IMG/VR virus record: IMGVR_UViG_3300042311_000849 | Coordinates: 1-20,571 of that record | Strand: one strand, 5' to 3' | Length of the DNA stretch: 20,571 nt | DNA from: a virus | Shown: positions 6,330 through 12,088 of the stretch, one piece after another | How positions within the stretch are numbered: position 1 is the first letter of the stretch | Layout of the letters: the number at the start of each line of letters is the position of its first letter | The notes under the pieces: generated by a model | What the model was told of the DNA's origin: nothing | The model's database searches: none | Seen by the model: the letters and a program-made list of their open reading frames with translations, nothing else | Program-made: the position numbers and the translations under genes

Positions 6330-7490
6330 ATGACCGAACACGAGATTGCCCTTGAACGCGCAGTCCTTGGTCTTTTCGTCACTCCTGTTGGAGTGCGCCG
6401 ACCGAGCACGTTTCTCACGTCCATCTACTGCAGCCTCAAGCAGCAGTGGAACACTCATGTACCCACGGCTTGCGTCAACGCAAACCTGGACTTCTTCATC
6501 AATCCTCAGTGGTTTCTCAGCTTGTCTGAACCAATGAGGGAAACACTCATCGCCCACGAGATCTGGCACATTGCATTCATGCACTGTGATCCGGCTCGTG
6601 CGGGTGATCGCAATCACAGGCGCTGGAACCAGGCATGTGACTACGCGATCAACATCATGCTGTTCGATCACGGCTTCCACTTCGACAAATGGCCGCCTGG
6701 TCATCCGCATGAAGGCAAGTACATCGGCTGTCTCGATGAACGCTTCCGCGGCATGACCGCCGAAGAGATCTATCAGATCCTCGAAGACGAAGCTGTTCCC
6801 TGTGAACTGCCGTTCGGTGAGGACTTCGATTCCACGGAGATCATCACCCCAGCCCAGCAGTCGAACATCATCGCCACGATCACCAAAGCAGTGACGCTGA
6901 GCGACATGACTGGCAAGGAAGCAGGCTTGCTTCCCAACAGCATCAAGGTGCAGATCGACAAGCTGCTCAATCCCAAGCTCCCTTGGGAGAAACTACTTCG
7001 TCGCTGGTTCACTGCACTCAGCAACTTCGGTGCGAACTGGTCTCGCCCGAGCCGTCGATTCACTGACGTGTATCTGCCGAGTCGTGGTGGCCAGGATGGA
7101 CTGGCTCACCTGCGTTGGTACCTCGACGTGTCTGGCTCAGTCACCGACAAACAGCTCAGGGTCTACAACAGCGAGATCGCTGCAGCGAAGGCTACTCATG
7201 CGCCTAAGCTGATGACCGTCAGCACCTTCAACACTCGAATCACCAAGACCTGGGAGTTCGAGGAAGACGACAAGATCACCGCACTCGAAATCATCGGCCG
7301 CGGTGGTACAAGTCTCAAGGAGGTCTTCGAAGATATACGAAAGCATCGTCCAAGTGCAGCCGTCATCATCTCTGACCTGTACGTAGAGATCCCACCGGAT
7401 CCAGGAATTCCCATCCTCTGGATCTGCGTGGACAATCCCGGGGCCTACGTGCCCTACGGAACGATCATCCATCTGGACAGCACCATTTGA
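6330..7490 (+). CDS. DUF2201-type metallopeptidase / VWA-like protein, 386 aa
   Basis: ATG 6330 begins MTEHEIALERAVLGL; nine upstream in-frame codons were dropped as implausible. The N-terminal half has a zincin-like site HEIWHIAFMH (His76, Glu77, His80, His85) followed by a WNQACDYAIN stretch, the pattern of the DUF2201 N-terminal putative metallopeptidase domain. The C-terminal half (from about 260) is a VWA fold with a complete MIDAS: DVSGS (Asp266, Ser268, Ser270), GGT (Thr327) and SDL (Asp349). VWA proteins of this type act with MoxR ATPases, and the gene just upstream is one. A proteolytic, chaperone or metal-handling role is possible; the phage substrate is unknown. No membrane segments, so cytoplasmic. 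The ribosome site is weak. Confidence 0.85.
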   Translation: MTEHEIALERAVLGLFVTPVGVRRPSTFLTSIYCSLKQQWNTHVPTACVNANLDFFINPQWFLSLSEPMRETLIAHEIWHIAFMHCDPARAGDRNHRRWNQACDYAINIMLFDHGFHFDKWPPGHPHEGKYIGCLDERFRGMTAEEIYQILEDEAVPCELPFGEDFDSTEIITPAQQSNIIATITKAVTLSDMTGKEAGLLPNSIKVQIDKLLNPKLPWEKLLRRWFTALSNFGANWSRPSRRFTDVYLPSRGGQDGLAHLRWYLDVSGSVTDKQLRVYNSEIAAAKATHAPKLMTVSTFNTRITKTWEFEEDDKITALEIIGRGGTSLKEVFEDIRKHRPSAAVIISDLYVEIPPDPGIPILWICVDNPGAYVPYGTIIHLDSTI

Positions 7491-7690
7491 ACACCCCATC
7501 ATGTGGCCGCTTGGAGTTGGCTCCTAAGACTCCCTGCCCGCCACTCACGGGCACAAAGCGCAGCATCGCTCAGGCTAGCAGTCTCCACATCGACAGCTTC
7601 TAGCCCATGGCGCAAAGGAGGGAGCCTTCAAAGGGACTCCATAATGCTGCGAACGAGCGTTGGCCCCTACGAGAGTGGGGCTTTCTTTTT
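7491..7690 (+). ncRNA. structured noncoding region, candidate small RNA or leader
   Basis: About 200 bases with no convincing gene but dense self-complementarity. CGCTT 7508-7512 pairs with AAGCG 7556-7560 and encloses GGAG-TTGG-CTCC (7513-7524) and TGCCCG-CCACTCA-CGGGCA (7535-7553), a small multi-branched fold. GGCTAG 7573-7578 pairs with CTAGCC 7600-7605. A GGAG/CTCC helix lies at about 7619-7640. The whole ends in an intrinsic terminator (7662-7690). The 7-base loop on a 6-pair stem recalls a tRNA arm, but T-loop and D-loop consensus bases and a CCA end are missing, so it is not a normal tRNA. It may be a processed small RNA or the structured 3' end of the VWA message. Confidence 0.4.
7662..7690 (+). 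terminator. intrinsic terminator after the MoxR/VWA region
   Basis: GCCCC (7663-7667), a bulged T, then AC pair with GT (7675-7676 side) and GGGGC (7677-7681) around a GAGA tetraloop (7671-7674), followed at once by TTTCTTTTT (7682-7690). A stable G+C stem, a GNRA loop and a U tract make this a confident rho-independent terminator. It ends the message carrying the VWA gene. Confidence 0.88.
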
Positions 7691-7703
7691 ATGGGGACTC
7701 GGT

Positions 7704-8153
7704 GTGGCGAAGAAGTACGCAGAGATCGATGCGCGATTGCTCAAGTGGCTGCGTAGGCAGCCCAAGACAGTCACCACTGCATCCATGCTCAAGGCACTCA
7801 AGATCACCGATCTAGTCACCCAGCGCCATCTATCGAGAAGGCTTGCCCTACTCGAAGACAAAGGCGCTCTTCGCTGCAAGCTCGAAGGTACGACTCGTGT
7901 TTGCGTGGTGGTGTTGCAAAAGATACCCACGACGCTATACAAATCACCTAACCCTCTCGCTTGGCATCGCAGCAACCAACCCACCATGAGCACCAACACT
8001 GTGGAACCAGCACGTACCAGCATCCCTGCATCGAACTCGGAAGAGTTCATCGCTGCTGGCGGCAAGATCCAAGTGATTCCCAGTGAGTGGAGCTCGAAGC
8101 CCTACTCAATCAAACCTGGCTCCGTCTTCGACTTCTTGGACGACGGAGACTGA
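7704..8153 (+). CDS. putative winged-helix protein, 149 aa
   Basis: The reading frame is open back to 7503, but that part would run through the intrinsic terminator. GTG 7704, with GGGGA six bases upstream, is the better start and gives MAKKYAEIDARLLKWLRRQP. Residues about 8-65 look like a winged helix (LLKWLRRQPKTVTTASML, then QRHLSRRLALLEDKGALRCK, then a basic wing). The rest is low-complexity Thr/Ser/Pro (about 88-110) followed by a short charged tail. Probably a small DNA-binding protein. Because it follows a terminator, it must be reached by readthrough, antitermination or a promoter I cannot see. Confidence 0.6.
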   Translation: MAKKYAEIDARLLKWLRRQPKTVTTASMLKALKITDLVTQRHLSRRLALLEDKGALRCKLEGTTRVCVVVLQKIPTTLYKSPNPLAWHRSNQPTMSTNTVEPARTSIPASNSEEFIAAGGKIQVIPSEWSSKPYSIKPGSVFDFLDDGD

Positions 8154-8171
8154 CCCCAAGGAGTTCTACCC

Positions 8172-8456
8172 GTGGCAAAGCGCAATCGTCTCGTTCTCGT
8201 GCACAAGACTCCGGCTCCCGCTGTCGAAGTCCAACAACCCAAGATGATCTACGGCTGGCAACCTGCCGCCGCTACGAACCAGATCCCGGTACACGTCGAG
8301 GACACGTACCTGCTTTACCAGGCGCACTCCTACTTGGGTCGCCGGGTGTCGATCGAAGAAGCCCGTGAGCTCTTCACCCGCATCGACATCCATACCCGCC
8401 AGCCAATCGAGCAGCCCAAGCCCAAGCCTTGGTGGGTGCGCCTGATCCGGCTGTAG
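8172..8456 (+). CDS. hypothetical protein, 94 aa
   Basis: GTG 8172 has a strong AAGGAG with good spacing. The product begins with a basic strand (MAKRNRLVLVHK). It has a Pro/Gln segment, a central YLLYQAHSYLGRRVSIEEAR helix region, and a Pro/Lys then Trp-Trp end (KPKPWWVRLIRL) that may sit at a membrane surface. No family is recognised. It lies directly before the lytic-transglycosylase-like gene and shares its transcription unit, so a link to lysis is possible but not shown. Confidence 0.6.
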   Translation: MAKRNRLVLVHKTPAPAVEVQQPKMIYGWQPAAATNQIPVHVEDTYLLYQAHSYLGRRVSIEEARELFTRIDIHTRQPIEQPKPKPWWVRLIRL

Positions 8457-8459
8457 ACT

Positions 8460-8482
8460 GGGCCTCCTTCACCGGAGAGCCC
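8460..8482 (+). promoter_or_regulatory. hairpin hiding the ribosome site of the lytic-enzyme-like gene
   Basis: GGGC (8460-8463) plus CTCC (8464-8467) pair with GGAG (8474-8477) and GCCC (8479-8482), with A8478 bulged and a six-base loop TTCACC. The GGAG strand is the only Shine-Dalgarno for ATG 8484. In this fold it is fully paired in an eight-pair, almost all G-C helix, so translation should be low unless the upstream strand is absent or unfolded. Confidence 0.6.
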
Positions 8483-8483
8483 C

Positions 8484-9026
8484 ATGGACACCCTGCTGCA
8501 CCAACTCAACACCGGCCCACTCACCGAGGGCCTGAAGCTGCTCCCCGCGCGCCTCGATACCGTGGCTGCCCGAGCCTTGATCCTCAAGATCGTCCTCAAG
8601 GAGTCCAACGGGGTCTACCGAGACCAGTTGGAGGCCAACGGCAAGAACACGGTCATCGGCCCAGCCTTGGGCCTGGCCCAGTTCGAACGAGGAGGCGCCT
8701 GTACGGCTCTCCTGAAGCATCCGCTCACGAAGGCCGACACTCTCCGGGTTCTGGCCCACTACGGCGTCACAGCCACGCCTGATGCGTTCTGGCGAGCCCT
8801 TGCCGTGAACGATGGCCTGGCCATGGCCGCGGCCCGGATCAACCTGGTCTGGCTCCCCGAGGCTCTGCCGGCGATCACCGACGCCGCGGAAAGCCACCGC
8901 CAGTACGTGAAGGCATGGCGACCCGGGGCCTGGGACAGAGGCTCGACCGCCGACCGCCAGAAATTGCTCGAGCGGTGGCAAGCTATCCACATCCGGGTGA
9001 ACGAGTACCTCGATTCCCTGGTCTGA
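8484..9026 (+). CDS. putative lytic-transglycosylase-like (lysozyme-superfamily) protein, 180 aa
   Basis: ATG 8484 with GGAG upstream. The core KESNG (Glu40 as candidate general acid), then GPALGLAQFERGGA (59-72), follows the ES...GLxQ signature of SLT-type transglycosylases, which cut the glycan strands of peptidoglycan. A C-terminal helical part (DGLAMAAARINLVW, then KAWRPGAWDR) completes a ~180-aa compact protein. I recall similar 'QFE-GG' proteins in phages of Pseudomonadota, often unnamed. No signal peptide or membrane span, so a cytoplasmic endolysin would need a holin. The gene is visibly richer in G+C than its neighbours, has a masked ribosome site, and ends at its own terminator. It could instead be a virion-borne enzyme. 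Confidence 0.6.
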   Translation: MDTLLHQLNTGPLTEGLKLLPARLDTVAARALILKIVLKESNGVYRDQLEANGKNTVIGPALGLAQFERGGACTALLKHPLTKADTLRVLAHYGVTATPDAFWRALAVNDGLAMAAARINLVWLPEALPAITDAAESHRQYVKAWRPGAWDRGSTADRQKLLERWQAIHIRVNEYLDSLV

Positions 9027-9040
9027 CCAACCCACCCCAC

Positions 9041-9068
9041 GAGACCGCCCGCAAGGGCGGTTTCTTTT
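9041..9068 (+). terminator. intrinsic terminator
   Basis: ACCGCCC (9044-9050), a GCAA tetraloop (9051-9054) and GGGCGGT (9055-9061) form a perfect seven-pair stem, followed by TTCTTTT. Flanking GAG/TTC bases can extend the helix. It closes the unit holding the lytic-enzyme-like gene, 15 bases after that gene's stop. Confidence 0.9.
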
Positions 9069-9083
9069 CGCCTAGACGAACCA

Positions 9084-9539
9084 GTGAAGACCACAGCCCG
9101 CGAACGCCTGATCATCGGCCTATCGATCCACGAGATCGTTGGAACCATCAACAGGACGATGAAAGACCACAAGCTGGTCTTCAAGCTCAGCTACCAAGAC
9201 AAGCATCGCCCAGCTTTCCTGGTTCGACGTAACGGTGGCCCGTTCGAGACCGTCATGCTTGCTGACCCGCGTGCTCACACGTTCTGGTCAGTGGCCATCT
9301 TCGATCCGACAACTGCTCAGATCATGCGTGAGTTGAACGAACAACTCCGCCAAGAATCGGCAGAGCTCCGTCTCACTTGCGCAAAGAACAGAGACGGCAG
9401 CAAACGCACCATGCTTCAGATCTACGTCGATGGATCCAAGCACACCGCCCTTACCATCATGGAAACCCGACGAGGAGGACACATCCTCGATTCGGATTTC
9501 GAACTCCCAGGAGAATCCAGTGATCCTCAACACAACTGA
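9084..9539 (+). CDS. hypothetical protein, 151 aa
   Basis: GTG 9084 follows the terminator directly, and the Shine-Dalgarno is weak. The product is a soluble alpha/beta-looking protein: helix (RERLIIGLSIHEIVGTINR), then strand-rich stretches (LVFKLSYQDKHRPAFLVRR), a helix at about 72-95, and further strands (TMLQIYVDG, ALTIMETRRGG). I recognise no family or catalytic motif. Its 3' end carries the AGGAGA ribosome site for the dCTP deaminase-like gene, which starts 20 bases before its own stop, so the two are probably coupled. Confidence 0.65.
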   Translation: MKTTARERLIIGLSIHEIVGTINRTMKDHKLVFKLSYQDKHRPAFLVRRNGGPFETVMLADPRAHTFWSVAIFDPTTAQIMRELNEQLRQESAELRLTCAKNRDGSKRTMLQIYVDGSKHTALTIMETRRGGHILDSDFELPGESSDPQHN

Positions 9540-10029
9540 TCTGCTGAAGCATCAGCCGATCAAGAACATGCTCGACCACAAAGCCTCTGCCCATGGCGTT
9601 ACCTACGGCATGAGCGAAGCTGGCTACGACATCCGCATCAAGCAGGACATCGTGTTTATGCCTCGCCATGGCATGCGAGCAGAAGACCGCATCCTTGTGG
9701 ATCGTGATTGGAATGCTCCGCAGATCGGACGATTCGTTCTGGCATCAGCCATCGAAGAGTTCCAGATGCCGACGTTCCTCGCAGCCATCGTGCACGACAA
9801 GTCCACTTGGGCGCGTCGTGGTCTGTCGGTGTTCAACACCGTCATCGAACCTGGCTGGAACGGATTCCTTACGTTGGAGTTGGTGTACCACGGTACGTCC
9901 AATCTCCACATTCCCGCTGGTTCGGGCATTGCACAGGTGGTGTTCCACGACCTGGCGAACTGTGCCCAGTACGGTGGGCGCTACCAGAACCAGGAAGACA
10001 GGCCCGTTGCGGCCAAGGAGATCAAGTGA
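9520..10029 (+). CDS. dcd: dCTP deaminase family protein
   Basis: GTG 9520 has AGGAGA seven bases upstream; an upstream in-frame ATG (9430) lies inside the previous gene and has no ribosome site. The 169-aa product has the Dcd pattern: SEAGYDIRI near residue 45 (family TVDVRLG position), KSTWARRGL near 99 (family GRSSLARLGL), IEPGWNGFLTLEL near 114 with the Glu that matches the catalytic Glu of E. coli Dcd, and GGRYQNQ near 153 (family YxNQ). It should deaminate dCTP to dUTP, or to dUMP if bifunctional. Shorter than E. coli Dcd (about 193 aa). Works naturally with the dUTPase at 4396. Which nucleotide it uses is not decided by sequence. Confidence 0.85.
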   Translation: MILNTTDLLKHQPIKNMLDHKASAHGVTYGMSEAGYDIRIKQDIVFMPRHGMRAEDRILVDRDWNAPQIGRFVLASAIEEFQMPTFLAAIVHDKSTWARRGLSVFNTVIEPGWNGFLTLELVYHGTSNLHIPAGSGIAQVVFHDLANCAQYGGRYQNQEDRPVAAKEIK

Positions 10030-10409
10030 TCACGGCACTCACCAAACTGCTCGCACTGGTCAAGCCGAGCCTCGTTATCGAGAAGAACTGCATCGAGCTG
10101 ATTCAGCGCGAGCAGGTAGGCACCAAGAAGTACGGTGTCACCCTGACCGATGCCAAGCTCACGCATGCACAGGTTCTTCAGCATCTGCTCGAAGAGCAGC
10201 TTGATGCTGCGAACTACACGCGCAAGGCGCTCATGACCATCGAAGCCACGGAGCTGGACTACGATGATCTCCGCAACCGAGTGAACTGCATGATCAAGAG
10301 TCTCGAAATACTGGAAAGCACCCAGCTTCCCAGTGACACGACACTCGACACGCTCAGGGACATCATGTTTCGACATGACCTTGAACGACTCAAGAGGGAC
10401 GTGCCATGA
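10026..10409 (+). CDS. putative MazG-like nucleotide pyrophosphohydrolase-related protein, 127 aa
   Basis: GTG 10026 follows AAGGAG and overlaps the preceding stop (GTGA). The central part reads KKYGVTL, then LTHAQVLQHLLEEQLDAANY (45-64). The EExxD (Glu56, Glu57, Asp60) in a long helix is the metal-binding signature of all-alpha NTP pyrophosphatases, and the Tyr-Gly...LQHxxEExxDxANY context is common in phage MazG-like or DUF550-like proteins. The C-terminal half is a second helical segment. If active, it would hydrolyse a (d)NTP to the monophosphate. Position next to the dCTP deaminase-like gene fits nucleotide metabolism. The second metal motif is not clear, so the activity is uncertain. 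Confidence 0.5.
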   Translation: MITALTKLLALVKPSLVIEKNCIELIQREQVGTKKYGVTLTDAKLTHAQVLQHLLEEQLDAANYTRKALMTIEATELDYDDLRNRVNCMIKSLEILESTQLPSDTTLDTLRDIMFRHDLERLKRDVP

Positions 10410-10555
10410 AGATCTTCGCTCAGATCGTGCTGGGTTTCATACTGGTTCTTTTCTCGATCTGGTTCATCATCACCCTGTTCCCTGTTTTCATTGGGATGTT
10501 GATCCTGTATGGGATCTACTGGGCCATCGGCGGCTTCAATCAGCCGCCTCGTTGA
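10406..10555 (+). CDS. small hydrophobic membrane protein, 49 aa
   Basis: A short gene, ATG 10406 to TGA 10553-10555. AGAGGGA lies upstream and the ATGA overlap with the previous stop supports translation. Residues 4-43 are almost wholly hydrophobic with a central Phe-Pro (ITLFPVFIG), so two membrane spans joined by a tight turn are likely; the end is polar (GGFNQPPR). The stop lies in the left arm of a hairpin (10551-10582). Size and topology are compatible with a small holin-like pore, but that is speculative and the lytic-enzyme-like gene is 1.4 kb away. Confidence 0.6.
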   Translation: MKIFAQIVLGFILVLFSIWFIITLFPVFIGMLILYGIYWAIGGFNQPPR

Positions 10556-10582
10556 ATTAGGATGAGTTCTACCTAACTCAAC
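10551..10582 (+). promoter_or_regulatory. 11-pair inverted repeat overlapping a stop codon
   Basis: GTTGAATTAGG (10551-10561) and CCTAACTCAAC (10572-10582) pair with a single A-C mismatch around a ten-base loop. The TGA of the 49-aa membrane protein is in the left arm, and the ATG of the next gene is 18 bases beyond the right arm. No T tract follows, so it is not a standard terminator. It may be an operator, an RNA processing site or a coupling element. Confidence 0.55.
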
Positions 10583-10600
10583 AAGAGGATCAGAAACAAA

Positions 10601-10801
10601 ATGGCTGACGACATTGACATGGCTTTCGACCGCGAGGTCATGCAACTCTCCGCACAGATCGCCAAGAGAAAGCCTGAAGGCCCAGCACCTCGCGGTTCCT
10701 GTCACTCATGCAACGCAATTCTTCCGTTACCTCAACGATGGTGTGATGCCACCTGTCGGGATGACTACGAGAAGAGCTTCCTCCATTACCGACAACGATA
10801 G
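10601..10801 (+). CDS. small zinc-ribbon protein, 66 aa, DksA/TraR-like flavour
   Basis: ATG 10601 with AAGAGGA about 12 bases upstream. The N-terminus MADDIDMAFDREVMQLS resembles the start of short DksA/TraR proteins. Residues 34-57 have CHSC, then CDATCRDDYE, a four-Cys zinc ribbon (CxxC...CxxxC with a charged, aromatic end). Short phage proteins of this type may bind RNA polymerase like TraR, but the DxxDxA acidic tip that defines active DksA is only loosely matched. The alternative is an unrelated C4 zinc-knuckle protein. It lies just before the helicase gene. Confidence 0.6.
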   Translation: MADDIDMAFDREVMQLSAQIAKRKPEGPAPRGSCHSCNAILPLPQRWCDATCRDDYEKSFLHYRQR

Positions 10802-10819
10802 ACCCACCGACACATCCCC

Positions 10820-12088
10820 ATGCAACTGACCGATGATCAAAAGGCCGCAGCAGCGGCCTTTACTGCCTTCATGGTTTCTCCCGACAAAGAGATGGTCATC
10901 TCTGGCCCTGCCGGTGTTGGTAAGTCAACGCTGCTCAAGGAACTGATGGAGTCGCAAGACCACATCAAGATCCAAGGACTGCTTGGCGTCGATCCCATCC
11001 AGAACTGGGAACTGACCGCCACCACGAACAAAGCCGCTGAAGTTCTTCAGCGTAGCTCGGGCAAAGAAGCAAGCACTGTACACAGCTTGCTTGGTATCTC
11101 TGTCGTCACGGATTTCAAGACCGGACGCCAGACGCTCAAGCGCAAGGAGTCCTCACCCATCCTGCGTGACTCGCTCCTCGTGATCGATGAGTGCTCCATG
11201 ATCGACAAGCAGCTTGATCGCTTGATCGATGAGTCCACGATCAACTGCAAGATCCTGTACGTCGGAGACCATTGCCAGATGGCTCCGGTGATGGAAGACC
11301 TCTCACCAGTCTTCATGCGCAATGAACCAGTGAAGCTCACCCAGGTCGTGCGCAGTCAGAATTCCCCGCCGATCACCAATCTGTGTGCTCAGCTTCGCCG
11401 CACCGTCGAGACTGGCATCTTCCAGCCGATCTTCGAAGTGCCTGGCTACATCGACTTCATGACTCCGGAAGTCGCACAGGAAACCCTCAAGCACTACTTC
11501 ATCGACAACCCCGATACGCTCGGACATCAGTCCCGCATCCTGGCTTACCGCAATCAGCAGGTCATCGAGTTCAACGACTGGATTCGCAACAGCCGCGGCA
11601 TGCCGCCTGAACTTACAGTCGGTGAGTGGGTCATCTCCAACAACTCGACGTACTTCTGCCAAGGCGGCAATCCGCGTCTGCGTGTCGAGCAGGAAGTTCA
11701 GATCAAGGGCATCGGCCCGCTGGTGAACTTCAACATCTCCGGCAACGAGAACATTCTGGTTCGCCAGATCACGACCACTGCCGGCGATCTCTGGGTTGCC
11801 CAAGATCGCGGTCATCAGGATGCCCTGATGAAGTACTACGCCAAGCAGAAAGACTGGGTGGCGTACTACCGCATCAAGGACTGGCTCGCTGATCTCAGGC
11901 CGCGAGACGCATGCACGGTATACAAGGCACAGGGTTCGACGTACCAAGACGTGTTCGTGGATCTCCGCGACATCGGTCGTTGTACGAATCCGAACCAGGC
12001 CGCTCGCATGCTCTACGTCGCATGCTCCCGTCCCACCAACCGGATCTATTTCATCGGCAGGTTGCCGGATAGGTTCCAAGGAACATGA
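10820..12088 (+). CDS. Dda-like SF1B DNA helicase, 422 aa
   Basis: Unwinds DNA 5' to 3' using ATP (known activity of the Dda/RecD2 family) and would act at phage replication forks or in recombination. Motifs: Walker A GPAGVGKST (29-37), motif Ia TATTNKAA (66-73), Walker B VIDECSM (121-127), motif III VGDHCQMAPV (148-157), an Arg in LTQVVRS (178), then a C-terminal UvrD_C_2-type part with motif V TVYKAQGSTYQD (366-377) and motif VI ARMLYVACSRPTN (395-407). The length is near that of T4 Dda (439 aa). The ATG at 10820 has no obvious Shine-Dalgarno, 18 bases after the previous stop, so it may depend on reinitiation. It leads the replication block. Confidence 0.9.
   Translation: MQLTDDQKAAAAAFTAFMVSPDKEMVISGPAGVGKSTLLKELMESQDHIKIQGLLGVDPIQNWELTATTNKAAEVLQRSSGKEASTVHSLLGISVVTDFKTGRQTLKRKESSPILRDSLLVIDECSMIDKQLDRLIDESTINCKILYVGDHCQMAPVMEDLSPVFMRNEPVKLTQVVRSQNSPPITNLCAQLRRTVETGIFQPIFEVPGYIDFMTPEVAQETLKHYFIDNPDTLGHQSRILAYRNQQVIEFNDWIRNSRGMPPELTVGEWVISNNSTYFCQGGNPRLRVEQEVQIKGIGPLVNFNISGNENILVRQITTTAGDLWVAQDRGHQDALMKYYAKQKDWVAYYRIKDWLADLRPRDACTVYKAQGSTYQDVFVDLRDIGRCTNPNQAARMLYVACSRPTNRIYFIGRLPDRFQGT

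Noticed and set aside
7508-7560. Possible tRNA gene
   Set aside because: The fold has an outer stem and a 6-pair arm with a 7-base loop, but there is no TTCRA T-loop, no D-loop consensus, too short an acceptor stem and no proper anticodon arm.
7503-7703. Upstream extension of the winged-helix reading frame
   Set aside because: It would run through an intrinsic terminator and a highly structured region, and its composition is unlike coding sequence; GTG 7704 has a good ribosome site.
8430-8458. Possible sigma-70 promoter (TTGGTG, 17 bases, TGTAGA) before the lytic-enzyme-like gene
   Set aside because: Only three of six bases match in each box and it lies inside the preceding gene; not strong enough to list as a feature.
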